A stretch of DNA of 64,000 nucleotides from Alphaproteobacteria bacterium (GTDB taxonomy: Bacteria > Pseudomonadota > Alphaproteobacteria > Reyranellales > Reyranellaceae). Shown in pieces: positions 45,377 through 53,607 of the stretch. The translations under genes were made by a program, and so were the position numbers. The stretch covers positions 124,001-188,000 of the forward strand of contig VGCH01000006.1 in the NCBI GenBank assembly GCA_016870115.1, in the 5' to 3' direction. The notes under the pieces were generated by a model. It was not told the origin of the DNA. It saw only the letters and a program-made list of their open reading frames with translations, and ran no database searches. How positions within the stretch are numbered: the first letter of the stretch is position 1; every line of letters starts with the position of its first letter.

Positions 45377-45398
45377 AACACGTGTTACACATGTGTAA
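45377..45398. promoter_or_regulatory. overlapping palindromes, possible operator
   Basis: AACACGTGTT (45377-45386) overlaps the 14-bp perfect palindrome TTACACATGTGTAA (45385-45398). The AT-rich stretch sits in the 116-bp gap between the Bug binding-protein gene and a small membrane protein gene. A dimeric repressor site is a reasonable reading, though a few such palindromes are expected by chance in 64 kb. Confidence 0.3.
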
Positions 45399-45475
45399 TT
45401 GGAGTCGTTGAAAGCTCAGGCCGCATTTCCCTTGAAAACCTCGGGGAACGCTCCGACATTGTCCCTATCGCCACC

Positions 45476-45826
45476 ATGCTTTTGATCCATCGCTCGCGAA
45501 ACGCTGCCGATCCGGTACGGAACACGTCCCGGAATGGAGAGCTGTTCGTTGCCTCGGTGGTCGTATGCATGCTGTTGGCCGCCTTTGGCGAGGCGGTTGA
45601 ACCGATGCTGATCGGCGAGGCGGGAATGGAGTTCCTCTTCGGCGATCTCGGCCTGGAGACGCTTCTGCTCTCTATGCGGCACTGGTCGCTGGTCGAGCTG
45701 CTGCTCGCCGCGGGCGCAGCGGCGGTTGTGCTGCCTGTTCTCGCAGGCCGGGGTTCGGTGCCGCTCGCCGCCTCGACTCCAGCCGACCCCGATCGCGGCG
45801 ACAAGGTTCCCATCAAGCTCCACTGA
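45476..45826 (+). CDS. small hypothetical membrane protein
   Basis: A possible 116-residue protein starting at ATG 45476 with two hydrophobic segments, about residues 25-48 (FVASVVVCMLLAAFGEAV) and 76-94 (LVELLLAAGAAAVVLPVLAG), and a hydrophilic C-terminal tail. No family is recognised and no clear ribosome site precedes it. It lies 77 bp upstream of the TerC-family gene on the same strand and could be co-expressed with it. Confidence 0.45.
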   Translation: MLLIHRSRNAADPVRNTSRNGELFVASVVVCMLLAAFGEAVEPMLIGEAGMEFLFGDLGLETLLLSMRHWSLVELLLAAGAAAVVLPVLAGRGSVPLAASTPADPDRGDKVPIKLH

Positions 45827-45849
45827 CGACTGCCTGAACCGGGCGTGCG

Positions 45850-45865
45850 GCGGATCGCGATCCGC
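45850..45865. promoter_or_regulatory. 16-bp perfect palindrome upstream of the TerC/YjbE gene
   Basis: GCGGATCGCGATCCGC is a perfect palindrome 39 bp before the TerC start. It may be an operator or form a leader hairpin. The family is often under the yybP-ykoY manganese riboswitch, but I see no match to that consensus here. Confidence 0.3.
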
Positions 45866-45903
45866 GCGCGCGTCCAGCGAACGTCTGTCTTGTGGAGATT
45901 TCC

Positions 45904-46818
45904 GTGGAACTCGAACTGTTTTCGGCCGCCTGGCTGTCGGCCCTGCTTGCCATCATCCTGATCGATCTCGTTCTCGCCGGCGACAATGCGCTGGTGATCG
46001 GGCTTGCCGCCCGCAATCTGCCGAAGGACACCCAGCACAAGGTCATCTTCTGGGGCACTTTCGGCGCCATCGCGATCCGCGCCGCCATGGCGATGGTCGT
46101 GGTGTGGATACTCGCCGTCCCCGGCTTCATGGTGGCCGGCGGCATCGCGCTCATCTGGATCGCGCGCAAGCTCCTGATGCCCGCTCAGGATCACGGCCAC
46201 GGCGAGGTCGCGGCCGCCTCGACCTTCGGTGGCGCGATCCGCACCATCGTGATCGCCGACGCCGTGATGGGCATCGACAACGTGATCGCCATCGGCGGCG
46301 CGGCCCAGGGCAGCATGCTGCTGGTCGTCATCGGCCTCATGATCACCGTGCCGATCATCGTTTGGGGCAGCCAGCTCGTGATCAAACTGGTTGATCGCTA
46401 TCCGTGGGTCATCATGCTGGGCGGCGCGGTGCTGGCCTGGACCGCCTACAAGATGATCACGGGTGAGCCTTCGCTGAAGGCGTGGTTCGCCGCGCACAGC
46501 TCGGCCACCTTCTTCGTGGCGGTGCTCTGCTTCGCGGTGTCGCTCGCGCCGTGGTACGGCCAGCGCCTGTCGCAGCAGTTGCGGCCGCTGACGGTGATCC
46601 TGCCAGGGCTCATGCTGTGGCTGATCGGTTTCGAAGTGGCGGCGAGCGTCTGGCAGATGCAGGTGGAATACGCCCAGGGCGCGTCGCTTCGCGACTACGC
46701 CTTCCAGGCCGCGCGCTGGGTCGGCTGGGTGCCGCTCGCGCTCGGCTTCCTGGTGCTGAAGGAGCGCGCCGACGCCCGCCGTGGCAAGGCCGCGCAGCCG
46801 GCGCCGGGCGACGACTGA
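45904..46818 (+). CDS. TerC/YjbE family integral membrane protein
   Basis: A 304-residue membrane protein. GTG 45904 is chosen over GTG 45892 because GTGGAG lies six bases upstream of it. The TerC/YjbE hallmark IILIDLVLAGDNALVIGLAARNLP and the second repeat TIVIADAVMGIDNVIAIGGAA carry the conserved acidic residues in membrane spans thought to move manganese or other metal ions. The first 210 residues are the family domain; the remaining 90 add further spans (SLAPWYGQRLSQQL onward), longer than the roughly 180-residue YjbE proteins. A strong terminator follows. Confidence 0.85.
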   Translation: MELELFSAAWLSALLAIILIDLVLAGDNALVIGLAARNLPKDTQHKVIFWGTFGAIAIRAAMAMVVVWILAVPGFMVAGGIALIWIARKLLMPAQDHGHGEVAAASTFGGAIRTIVIADAVMGIDNVIAIGGAAQGSMLLVVIGLMITVPIIVWGSQLVIKLVDRYPWVIMLGGAVLAWTAYKMITGEPSLKAWFAAHSSATFFVAVLCFAVSLAPWYGQRLSQQLRPLTVILPGLMLWLIGFEVAASVWQMQVEYAQGASLRDYAFQAARWVGWVPLALGFLVLKERADARRGKAAQPAPGDD

Positions 46819-46840
46819 GGCTCGCGCAACGGAACGAGGG

Positions 46841-46870
46841 AAAGGCCCCGCATGCGGGGCCTTTTCTTTT
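46841..46870 (+). terminator. Rho-independent terminator after the TerC gene
   Basis: The stem GGCCCCGC/GCGGGGCC, flanked by AAA and TTT that extend the palindrome to 24 bp, is followed by TTTTCTTTT. It sits 22 bp after the TerC stop and has the T-run on the plus strand. Confidence 0.9.
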
Positions 46871-46922
46871 GCGCTCTACTGGCGTCGACATCCCGCGACC
46901 TGCCGCCTGAACGGAGACGACC

Positions 46923-47789
46923 ATGACCCCGCCGCAGAAGATGAAAGCGCTGCTCGCCGAACCGGGCTTTGTTGTGATGCCCGCGATCTGGGATGGGCTC
47001 ACGGCCAAGATGACTCTGGCCGCCGGCTTCAAGACCGCGTTCCTCTCGGGCTCCTGCGTCGCGGCCAGCCGGTTGGGCGGACCCGATCTCGATCTGGTGA
47101 CGTTCCCGGAAATGATGGACTCGTTCCAGATGGCCCGCGGCGTCGCGCCCGATCTGCTGCTGCTGGCCGACGCCGACCATGGCTACGGCAACGCGATGAA
47201 CGTGCAGCGCACCGTCGCGGCCTATGGCCGGGCGGGCGCGGCCGCCATCCTGATCGAGGACAAGATCACGCCGCGCGCGCTCACCGCCGCCGGCAAGCCC
47301 TGCCTGCCGCGCGAGGAGGCGCGCCAGAAAATCCGGGCCGCGATCGCGGCGGCGCGCGACTCCGGCATCCTGGTGATGGCGCGGACCGACTGCCGGCCGA
47401 CCCAGGGCATCGATGAGGCGGTGGCGCGCATCGAAACCTTCGCCGCCGACGGCGCCGATATCCTGTTCCTCGACTCGCCGCAGGACGAGGGCGAGATCCG
47501 CCGCGCCGTGAAGGCGGCCGGCGGCAAGCCGTCCTTCGCGGTGCTCTCGCCCGGCCAGCAGCGCTCGACGCCCGACGCCAAACGCGCCGCCGAACTCGGT
47601 CTCAAGATCGGCACCTATCCGACGGCGCTGCTCTCGCCCTATGCCGCGGGCCTCAAGGCGGGCCTCGCCGCCCTGGTCGGCGGCCAGGCGCAAGCCGCGA
47701 CCGCGCTGCCGGCCAAGGAGCTGCGCGATCTTCTGGGCTACGACGCCTACGACGGCGCCGCCGCGCCCTATCGCACCGGCGGCGCGTAG
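46923..47789 (+). CDS. isocitrate lyase/PEP mutase superfamily protein
   Basis: A 288-residue barrel protein with the family metal motif LLLADADHGYGNAMNVQRTV (Asp83, Asp85) and ILIEDKITPR. The isocitrate lyase KKCGH motif is absent, so it belongs with PEP mutase, oxaloacetate decarboxylase or 2,3-dimethylmalate lyase relatives that act on alpha-keto or hydroxy acids. ARTDCRPTQGIDEAVAR is also characteristic. It follows the terminator, so it has its own promoter in 46871-46922. Its 3' end overlaps the convergent GST gene by 22 bp. Confidence 0.88.
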   Translation: MTPPQKMKALLAEPGFVVMPAIWDGLTAKMTLAAGFKTAFLSGSCVAASRLGGPDLDLVTFPEMMDSFQMARGVAPDLLLLADADHGYGNAMNVQRTVAAYGRAGAAAILIEDKITPRALTAAGKPCLPREEARQKIRAAIAAARDSGILVMARTDCRPTQGIDEAVARIETFAADGADILFLDSPQDEGEIRRAVKAAGGKPSFAVLSPGQQRSTPDAKRAAELGLKIGTYPTALLSPYAAGLKAGLAALVGGQAQAATALPAKELRDLLGYDAYDGAAAPYRTGGA

Positions 47790-48355
47790 CCCTCGAGCTT
47801 CTCCGCCGCCATGGTGCGCCGGACGGCCGGCCGATCGTGGACGCGGCTGTAGAGGGCGGCGAGCGCCGGAAAGCCGCCGGACCGCACGTCGACGAGATCG
47901 CGGGTGCGCCACAGCAGGCGGAAGAGGTGGATATCGGCGATGGAATAGCTTTCGCCCACCGTCCAGGCACGACCCGCGAGCCGGGCCTCGGCGACGACGA
48001 AGGCCTCGCGCACGGCGTCGGCGCCGGCGCGGAACGCGGGATGAACGGTCGAGGCGACGAACGACATCCAGGACACGGCCTGCGCCTCGGCCTCGACACC
48101 GCCCGCCGGCATCAGCCGTGCCTCGGGGAAGCGACGCGCGATGTAGAACAGGATGCCCGCGACCTCGGTCATCAACCGTCCGTCGATCAGCAGCGCCGGC
48201 ACCTTGCCGGCGGGATTGACGGCGAGGAACTCGGGCGTGCGTGTCTCCTTGTCGGCGAGCGAAAAGCGCCGCGTTTCGAACGCCGCGCCCGCCTCGTTCA
48301 GCGCGATGTGCGGGGCGAGCGAACTGGAGCCGGGGGCGTAGAGGAGGATGAGCAT
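47768..48355 (-). CDS. glutathione S-transferase family protein
   Basis: A 195-residue GST. The thioredoxin-like N-terminal domain begins MLILLYAPGSSSLAPHIALNE, where the Ser after YAPGS is the likely glutathione-activating residue; KVPALLIDGRLMTEVAGIL is the glutathione-binding loop. The helical domain follows with VGESYSIADIHLFRLLW, the usual N-capping Asp motif. A TTG start 18 bases upstream is possible. Its 172-bp upstream region is shared with the divergent nuclease-domain gene. Confidence 0.88.
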   Translation of the reverse strand: MLILLYAPGSSSLAPHIALNEAGAAFETRRFSLADKETRTPEFLAVNPAGKVPALLIDGRLMTEVAGILFYIARRFPEARLMPAGGVEAEAQAVSWMSFVASTVHPAFRAGADAVREAFVVAEARLAGRAWTVGESYSIADIHLFRLLWRTRDLVDVRSGGFPALAALYSRVHDRPAVRRTMAAEKLEGYAPPVR

Positions 48356-48527
48356 TGACGACGATCCGTGCAAAGAATGAGGTGTAGCCTAGCACAACGT
48401 TCGCGGACCCTCAGGACACAGCAGCGTCCAGGCGCGGTTGCCCGCCGGGAATGTCCTTCACCGATCGGTCGCACAACGCTATCGTATCCGGCGCCCAATC
48501 GACCGCTAATCCACCAGGGAGGCTCCA

Positions 48528-49376
48528 ATGCCCGTGGGAAAGAAGGCACTGGACAGAATTTCGCGCGGACTCAAGCGCTATCAGGAGATTCTGGACGGAG
48601 CGAAGAAGCGGGACGTGAGCGAATCCGACACCGTGGTCATTGTCGGTGACATGCTCGCCGATATCCTAGGTTACGAAAAGTATGTCGAAGTCTCAACCGA
48701 GTTCGCAGTTAGGGGAACTTTCGTCGACCTCGCTGTCAAAGTCGGAAGCGAAGTTCATTTCTTGGTCGAAGCGAAGGCAATCGGCGTTGAACTCAAGGAC
48801 AACCACGTTCGGCAGGCCGTCGACTACGGCGCCAATCAAGGCACCGAGTGGGCGATCCTAACGAATGGCGCGGTCTGGAGGGTGTATAGAATTGAGTTCA
48901 GAAAGCCGATCTCCCACGTGCTTGTCGCGTCCGTGGATCTTCTTTCCGGCGCGACACGGGAGGCCGACGCGATCGAGTTCTTCGCCAATCTCTGCAGGGA
49001 GGGGTTCGCGCGGAGCCAGATGGAAGAATTCTACGAGCAGCATCAGGCCACCAACCGACATACCATCGCCGCGCTGCTTGTTTCGGAGCGCATGCTCAAT
49101 CAGCTCCGCTTGGCATTGCGACGCGTCTTTCCGAGTGTGAGGGTCGATACCAAAATGCTTGAGGCCGTGCTCCGCAACGAAGTTGTGAAGCGGGAGCTGA
49201 CCGAGGGCGAGGAATCCGACGCCGCAATAAACGTTCTGAAGAAGGGCCTGCGAGCGGCGGCACGCGCCAAGCGGCGGCCCAAGGCGACGATGAATGCGCC
49301 TGTGAGCTCGGACGCGCCGGCGGTGGCGCCTTCGCCGTCCGCCAGGCCGATGACGGCCATCACCAAGGGACCCTAG
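48528..49376 (+). CDS. type I restriction HsdR N-terminal domain protein, orphan
   Basis: A 282-residue protein with the HSDR_N PD-(D/E)xK fold near residues 45-125. Visible catalytic residues are Asp67 in TFVDLAVKV and Glu81-Ala-Lys83 in FLVEAKAIG, followed by KDNHVRQAVDYGANQGTEWAILTNG and VWRVYRI. No helicase domain, HsdM or HsdS gene is nearby, so it is a stand-alone nuclease-fold protein; many such orphans have unknown roles. A Lys/Arg- and Pro/Ser-rich tail follows residue 240. It starts behind GGGAGG. More A/T-ending codons and lower GC than its neighbours suggest transfer from elsewhere. Confidence 0.85.
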   Translation: MPVGKKALDRISRGLKRYQEILDGAKKRDVSESDTVVIVGDMLADILGYEKYVEVSTEFAVRGTFVDLAVKVGSEVHFLVEAKAIGVELKDNHVRQAVDYGANQGTEWAILTNGAVWRVYRIEFRKPISHVLVASVDLLSGATREADAIEFFANLCREGFARSQMEEFYEQHQATNRHTIAALLVSERMLNQLRLALRRVFPSVRVDTKMLEAVLRNEVVKRELTEGEESDAAINVLKKGLRAAARAKRRPKATMNAPVSSDAPAVAPSPSARPMTAITKGP

Positions 49377-49404
49377 TCCGAAGGTTATGCTCAGGAGGCA
49401 GGGC

Positions 49405-49704
49405 ATGAAGCGCATCGTGGATCGCGTCGCTGGATCAACCGATACGTTCGTCGAGCTGATGGTGCTCTACGCCACGTTGCTCTCCATCGCCGCCGGACTC
49501 TATAGCTTCTTCGAGGGACAGCCGCTTGGCGACGCACTCTGGTGGGCGGCCTCCACAGCCACGACGGTTGGCTACGGCGATGTCGCACCTACCACAACGG
49601 GCGGGCGGATCGTCGCGATCGCGCTCATGCACTTGGTACCGCTCTTCATTGGTCCTCTCGTCGTCGCGCGAATCCTGACGGCCTTGGTCAAGGACCAGAA
49701 CTAG
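49405..49704 (+). CDS. two-span potassium-channel-like protein, truncated by amber
   Basis: A 99-residue protein with the K+ selectivity filter TTVGYGD at residues 53-59, a first span around VLYATLLSIAAGLYSFF and a second around IVAIALMHLVPLFIGPLVVARIL: the minimal 2-TM channel pore. ATG 49405 is preceded by AGGAGG; the earlier ATG 49387 overlaps that site. It stops at TAG 49704, beyond which the same phase stays coding-like for 26 codons. It lies 28 bp after the HsdR_N-type gene. Confidence 0.83.
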   Translation: MKRIVDRVAGSTDTFVELMVLYATLLSIAAGLYSFFEGQPLGDALWWAASTATTVGYGDVAPTTTGGRIVAIALMHLVPLFIGPLVVARILTALVKDQN

Positions 49705-49785
49705 TTCACCCATGCGGAGCAGGAGCAGATCAAGGCGGACTTGGCGGCGATCCGCGACGCGCTGGGAGTAAGAGCGTCGTCATAG
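49702..49785 (+). other. in-frame amber codon and coding-like 3' extension of the channel gene
   Basis: After TAG 49702-49704 the phase reads FTHAEQEQIKADLAAIRDA and on to a TAG at 49783-49785. The segment is an amphipathic, charged helix of the sort that follows the pore in small channels, and relatives often have Asn-Glu-Phe-Thr-His there as I recall, so a GAG to TAG change fits. The pore is intact without it. Confidence 0.55.
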
Positions 49786-49808
49786 CGCGGCCGCGACGTT
49801 CATTGCGC

Positions 49809-50228
49809 TCATGGCAGGATCGCCTCCGCCTCGATCTCGATCGTCGCCTCGGGGTCGATGAGCGCGGAGACCTGCACCAGCGTCATGGCGGGGAAGTGCC
49901 TCCCCAGCGTGGCGGCCCAGGCGGCGCCGATGGCCGGGCCGGCCTCATTGAAGCCCGCGATGCTGGTGACGTAGGCGCGCAGCGCCACGATCTGGTGCGG
50001 CTCGCCGCCGGCGGCGCGCACGACCGCCACCACGTTCTGCAGCGCCAGCCGCCATTGCGTGCCGGTGTCGGTGCCCGGCGGGATACGCGACTGGTCCGGC
50101 GCCCGGCCGATCTGGCCCGCGATGCGCACGCTCCGCGTGCCTTGCGCCACCACGCCATGCGAGAACCCGCGCGGCCGCTGCCAGCCCTCGGGCAAGACCG
50201 TGCGGTAGGCAATGTCGGAAGCGCTCAT
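49809..50228 (-). CDS. RidA family protein
   Basis: A 139-residue YjgF/YER057c/UK114 protein. It starts at ATG 50228 with AGGAG upstream. [39 protein letters not shown] and [18 protein letters not shown] are the family blocks; the last replaces the usual Arg-containing PxxxxVEI end, so the imine-deaminase Arg105 of E. coli RidA is not obvious here. It probably removes reactive enamines or imines or belongs to an Rid subfamily in catabolism. It is 26 bp downstream of purC. Confidence 0.85.
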   Translation of the reverse strand: MSASDIAYRTVLPEGWQRPRGFSHGVVAQGTRSVRIAGQIGRAPDQSRIPPGTDTGTQWRLALQNVVAVVRAAGGEPHQIVALRAYVTSIAGFNEAGPAIGAAWAATLGRHFPAMTLVQVSALIDPEATIEIEAEAILP

Positions 50229-50254
50229 GCGATGCTCCTGCGCGAGAGGGGACG

Positions 50255-51169
50255 TCAGAGGGAGAGGGGTGCGCCGGTGAGGCGCCGGAAGGCGTCGAGA
50301 TAGCGGGCGCTGGTGGCGGCGACCACCTCGGCGGGCAGGGTCGGCGGCGGCGCATCTCCGTTCCACCGGCCGGCGCGACGTTCCACATCGAGCCAGTTGC
50401 GCAGCGGCTGCTTGTCGAAGCTGGGCTGCGTTCGGCCCGGGGCATAGCCCTCGGCTGGCCAGAAGCGCGAGGAGTCGGGGGTCATCGCCTCGTCGATCAG
50501 AAGGGTCGATCCGTCCGCGGCGCGGCCGAACTCGAACTTGGTGTCGGCGATGAGGATGCCCCGTGCGGCCGCGATTTCGCGCCCCCTCGTGTAGACCGCG
50601 CGGGCGAGGCGCTCCAGCTCGGCGGCCTCGCCGGCGCCGACAATCTCGCGCATGCGGCCGATCGTGATGTTCTCATCGTGACCCGTCTCGGCCTTGGTCG
50701 CGGGGCTGAAGATCGGCGGATCGAGGCGGGCACTCTCGGCAAGGCCGGCCGGTAGGCGTTCACCGGCGAGCGTACCGCTCGCGGCGTACTCCTTCCACGC
50801 CGAGCCCGTGATGTAGCCACGCACAACGCATTCGACCGGGAACGGCCGCGTGCGCCGACAGAGCATGGCTCGTCCCGCGATGGCCGCGCGATGCCCAGCG
50901 AGTCGGGGAACGGCCGCCAGGATCGCGTCGGCATCGGCCGAGATCATGTGGTGCGAGACGAGATTGCCCAATTGGCCGAACCACCAGGCGCTGAGCTGGG
51001 TCAGCACCGCGCCCTTCATCGGGATGGGTTCGGCCATCACCACGTCGAAGGCGCTGATACGGTCGGAGGCCACCAGCAACAGGCGGTCGGCATCGACTTC
51101 GTAGACCTCGCGCACCTTGCCGCGCGCAAGAAGGGGAAGCGGCAGGGTGCTACCGGTTGAGGCGGTCAT
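50255..51169 (-). CDS. purC: phosphoribosylaminoimidazole-succinocarboxamide synthase
   Basis: A 304-residue SAICAR synthase of purine biosynthesis, joining aspartate to CAIR with ATP. Motifs: [64 protein letters not shown] and [25 protein letters not shown]. The length matches the long PurC form (about 300 residues) found in yeast and some proteobacteria. An ordinary housekeeping gene amid accessory genes. Confidence 0.95.
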   Translation of the reverse strand: MTASTGSTLPLPLLARGKVREVYEVDADRLLLVASDRISAFDVVMAEPIPMKGAVLTQLSAWWFGQLGNLVSHHMISADADAILAAVPRLAGHRAAIAGRAMLCRRTRPFPVECVVRGYITGSAWKEYAASGTLAGERLPAGLAESARLDPPIFSPATKAETGHDENITIGRMREIVGAGEAAELERLARAVYTRGREIAAARGILIADTKFEFGRAADGSTLLIDEAMTPDSSRFWPAEGYAPGRTQPSFDKQPLRNWLDVERRAGRWNGDAPPPTLPAEVVAATSARYLDAFRRLTGAPLSL

Positions 51170-51217
51170 GTCACCTTCATAGCCCGGCGGCGCCCGCGCC
51201 GTCAGCGGCGGCTTCGC

Positions 51218-53128
51218 TCAATCGACGCAACAACTGTGCGTGGATCGCGCCGGCGGAACGTCGAGCGCAGGGTTCTCGTCGAAGAAGCCATCCGGGTGCA
51301 GGGCGAAGCCGGCGGTGACCACCGGCTGGACCGGAAAGTCCTCGGGTCTTGGAATATGGTGCAGGCCGAAGCTGTGCCAGACCACGAGGTCGGTATCGAC
51401 GAGAGGCCGATCGGCCGCGGTCCAGGCGGGCAGCCCGTCGCCGCCGGCGCTCTGGTTGGGGTAGCGGCCGGCGGCGTGGCGCTCGTCGGGATGGAAGGCC
51501 GTCACCCAGAGTTGGCGGCCCATGAAGGCTGCGCGCCGCGCCACCGAGGAGGCGGGATGCGATAGCATCGGGACCGGCGAGAGCGGCAGCAGGCGATAGG
51601 CGGTCGGACGGCCAAGCGCATTGCGGGCGGTGCTGCTCTCGATCCGCCAGCAACGTGCGGCGCGGAACTCGACCTCGCGCTGTGCGCCCAGCTCGCTCGC
51701 GAGCACCGTCTCCTTCAATGTGAAGGCGTTGCCGTGCGGATTGCCCGGACCCATGGGCAGCGCCACGGTGTCGACCTCGACCACGCGGTTGGCCTCGCCG
51801 TCGATCGCCATGTCGAGGCGCATGTTGAAGATGTGTTGGTGGAAATGCGCCTGCACGCCCGGTGACACGACGCTTCCAAAGCGGGGCGTTTCGCCATCGG
51901 GAATGCCGGCTGTGTTCAGGATGCCGGTGGCCTTCATCTCGAACTGGATCGAGCCGTCCTGGTGGAAGTACCAGTACTGCCCGTACTCGTAGTTGCCCAC
52001 CGTGGCGATCGAGGACACGACCAGGCGGCGTGCGCGGCGGACATCGACCTTGCCGGTGAAGAGGTCGGTATGCTTCCACAGGATGCCGGCATCCTCCTCG
52101 TGCAAGCAGATCGCGTTCTCGATGCGATAGGGTTCGCCGCGACTGTCGGCCAGCCAGCCGTCGAAGTATCGGATCGCGCCGAGGCAATCGCAGCCGAGCG
52201 TCAGCGAGTTGGTCAGCACGCCAATGCCGTACTCGCCGACATCGAAGGCGTTCTTGCGGAAATGCCCGCCGCCCGGATGGCCATAGGGCACCACCATCTC
52301 CGACAGCGCTGCGCGGTGCAGCACCGGCCGCCAGCGCGTGCCATCGCGATAGGCGATGTCGTGGAGCGTGAGACCCTCGCGGGCGTTGAACCCCACCCGC
52401 ACGCGCCATTTCTGCCAGAGGATCGCGTTGCCCTCGACCGTAAAGCTGGGGCCGTCCGGCTGCACGATCTCAAGGGGCTTCACGTCGGTGCGGAAGCTGT
52501 TCTGGAAGCGGGCGGCGTAGTTGCGCTCGCGCATCGGCAGGGGCGCGGTGCCGTAGTCGTCGATGCGCAGAACCTCCGCCCGGTCGAGGTCGATCACTGC
52601 GCAGAGGCCCTCGATTGGGTGAGCGTAGCCGTTGTCCTCAGGCTCGGTGCGGTACCAGCAAAAGGTATGGCAGAGCCGTCGGCCAACCTCGTCGGGCAGA
52701 CCGTAGTTGCCCGCCGACCAGGGGTCGACCTGCACCTTCTCGATGTCGGTGATGCCACGCCGAGCGAGCGCCGCATGGAAGCGCGGATCGGCGCGGGCGA
52801 CACGGCCGACCAGCTCGATATCGTCGTAGAGAATGCGTGGCCGGACGCCCGGAACGTGCTTCCACGACACGACGCGGCCGGCGACCAGGTCGACGTCGGC
52901 CTCGAAGACGCGACCGTCGGTGCGATCGAAGCAGCAAACGAACGCCGCGCGCGGGCAGGGGCCGCCGGCCTCGAACCCGGTCACCATCGCCTTGTCGGGT
53001 TCGGCGAGTGCCACGGTCTCGAACATCATGCCGGCGCCGAGATCGTGCGCCGCGCGCACGAGCGCGGTGGCGCGACGGATCTCCTCGCCGCCGAGCGGAT
53101 CCAGCGGGTGGCGGTGCGGGGGTGTCAT
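51218..53128 (-). CDS. copper-containing primary amine oxidase
   Basis: A 636-residue copper/topaquinone amine oxidase that converts primary amines to aldehydes, ammonia and hydrogen peroxide. The cofactor motif is VGNYEYGQYWYF, with Tyr380 the topaquinone precursor; HFHQH supplies two copper His, with a third expected near the C-terminus (HPDGFFDENPAL region and WHSFGLHHIPRPEDFP). The N-terminal small domains are present. Start overlaps the MarR gene stop (ATGA), so it is the last gene of the three-gene operon. Confidence 0.93.
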   Translation of the reverse strand: MTPPHRHPLDPLGGEEIRRATALVRAAHDLGAGMMFETVALAEPDKAMVTGFEAGGPCPRAAFVCCFDRTDGRVFEADVDLVAGRVVSWKHVPGVRPRILYDDIELVGRVARADPRFHAALARRGITDIEKVQVDPWSAGNYGLPDEVGRRLCHTFCWYRTEPEDNGYAHPIEGLCAVIDLDRAEVLRIDDYGTAPLPMRERNYAARFQNSFRTDVKPLEIVQPDGPSFTVEGNAILWQKWRVRVGFNAREGLTLHDIAYRDGTRWRPVLHRAALSEMVVPYGHPGGGHFRKNAFDVGEYGIGVLTNSLTLGCDCLGAIRYFDGWLADSRGEPYRIENAICLHEEDAGILWKHTDLFTGKVDVRRARRLVVSSIATVGNYEYGQYWYFHQDGSIQFEMKATGILNTAGIPDGETPRFGSVVSPGVQAHFHQHIFNMRLDMAIDGEANRVVEVDTVALPMGPGNPHGNAFTLKETVLASELGAQREVEFRAARCWRIESSTARNALGRPTAYRLLPLSPVPMLSHPASSVARRAAFMGRQLWVTAFHPDERHAAGRYPNQSAGGDGLPAWTAADRPLVDTDLVVWHSFGLHHIPRPEDFPVQPVVTAGFALHPDGFFDENPALDVPPARSTHSCCVD

Positions 53129-53607
53129 GGGCGCTTTTCCTTGCGGGTCGAGGCCGCAGCATCGCCGTTTGCGGGCAGTGCGTCGAGATTGGCGTAGAGC
53201 CGTCGCAGGGCGTCTTTCAGTTGCTCGGCGTCGGCCGGTGCGAAGCCCGCGAGCGCCACGGTTTCGTAGCGCCGGGCGACCGGTACCAGCCGTGCGGTCA
53301 GGCGACGGCCTTCGGGGGTGGTGCGCACGATGATGGTGCGGCCGTCACCCCGCTCGGCGCGGCGTCGCGCCACCAGGCCTCGCCGTTCCATCGTATCGAC
53401 AAGCCTTGTGAGGGTGGAAACCTCGATCGCCGTTGTGAGCGCGAGATCTCCCATGCGCCGCCGGTCGCGCTCGCGCAGTGCCGCCAGTACGCGCCAGATC
53501 TGCAAGCTGGCGCCCAACGGCCGCACCTCGGCCTGGAACGCCGCCGCAAGCCGCGCGCCGGCGCGGTTCAGCAGATAGGGTAGGTACGCCTCAAGCGGCC
53601 CCATCAT
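53125..53607 (-). CDS. MarR family transcriptional regulator
   Basis: A 160-residue winged-helix regulator with MGDLALTTAIEVSTLTRLVDTMERRG (recognition helix) and the wing RRRAERGDGRTIIVRTTPEG. ATG 53607 overlaps the stop of the luciferase-like gene; the next codon is also ATG. Being embedded in the operon and preceded by an AT-rich inverted repeat upstream of the first gene, it probably represses its own operon and responds to an amine or its oxidation product. Confidence 0.92.
   Translation of the reverse strand: MMGPLEAYLPYLLNRAGARLAAAFQAEVRPLGASLQIWRVLAALRERDRRRMGDLALTTAIEVSTLTRLVDTMERRGLVARRRAERGDGRTIIVRTTPEGRRLTARLVPVARRYETVALAGFAPADAEQLKDALRRLYANLDALPANGDAAASTRKEKRP

Noticed and set aside
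45827..45903. yybP-ykoY manganese riboswitch before the TerC/YjbE gene
   Set aside because: The family is often controlled this way, but I could not find the conserved core in the short leader, only a 16-bp palindrome.
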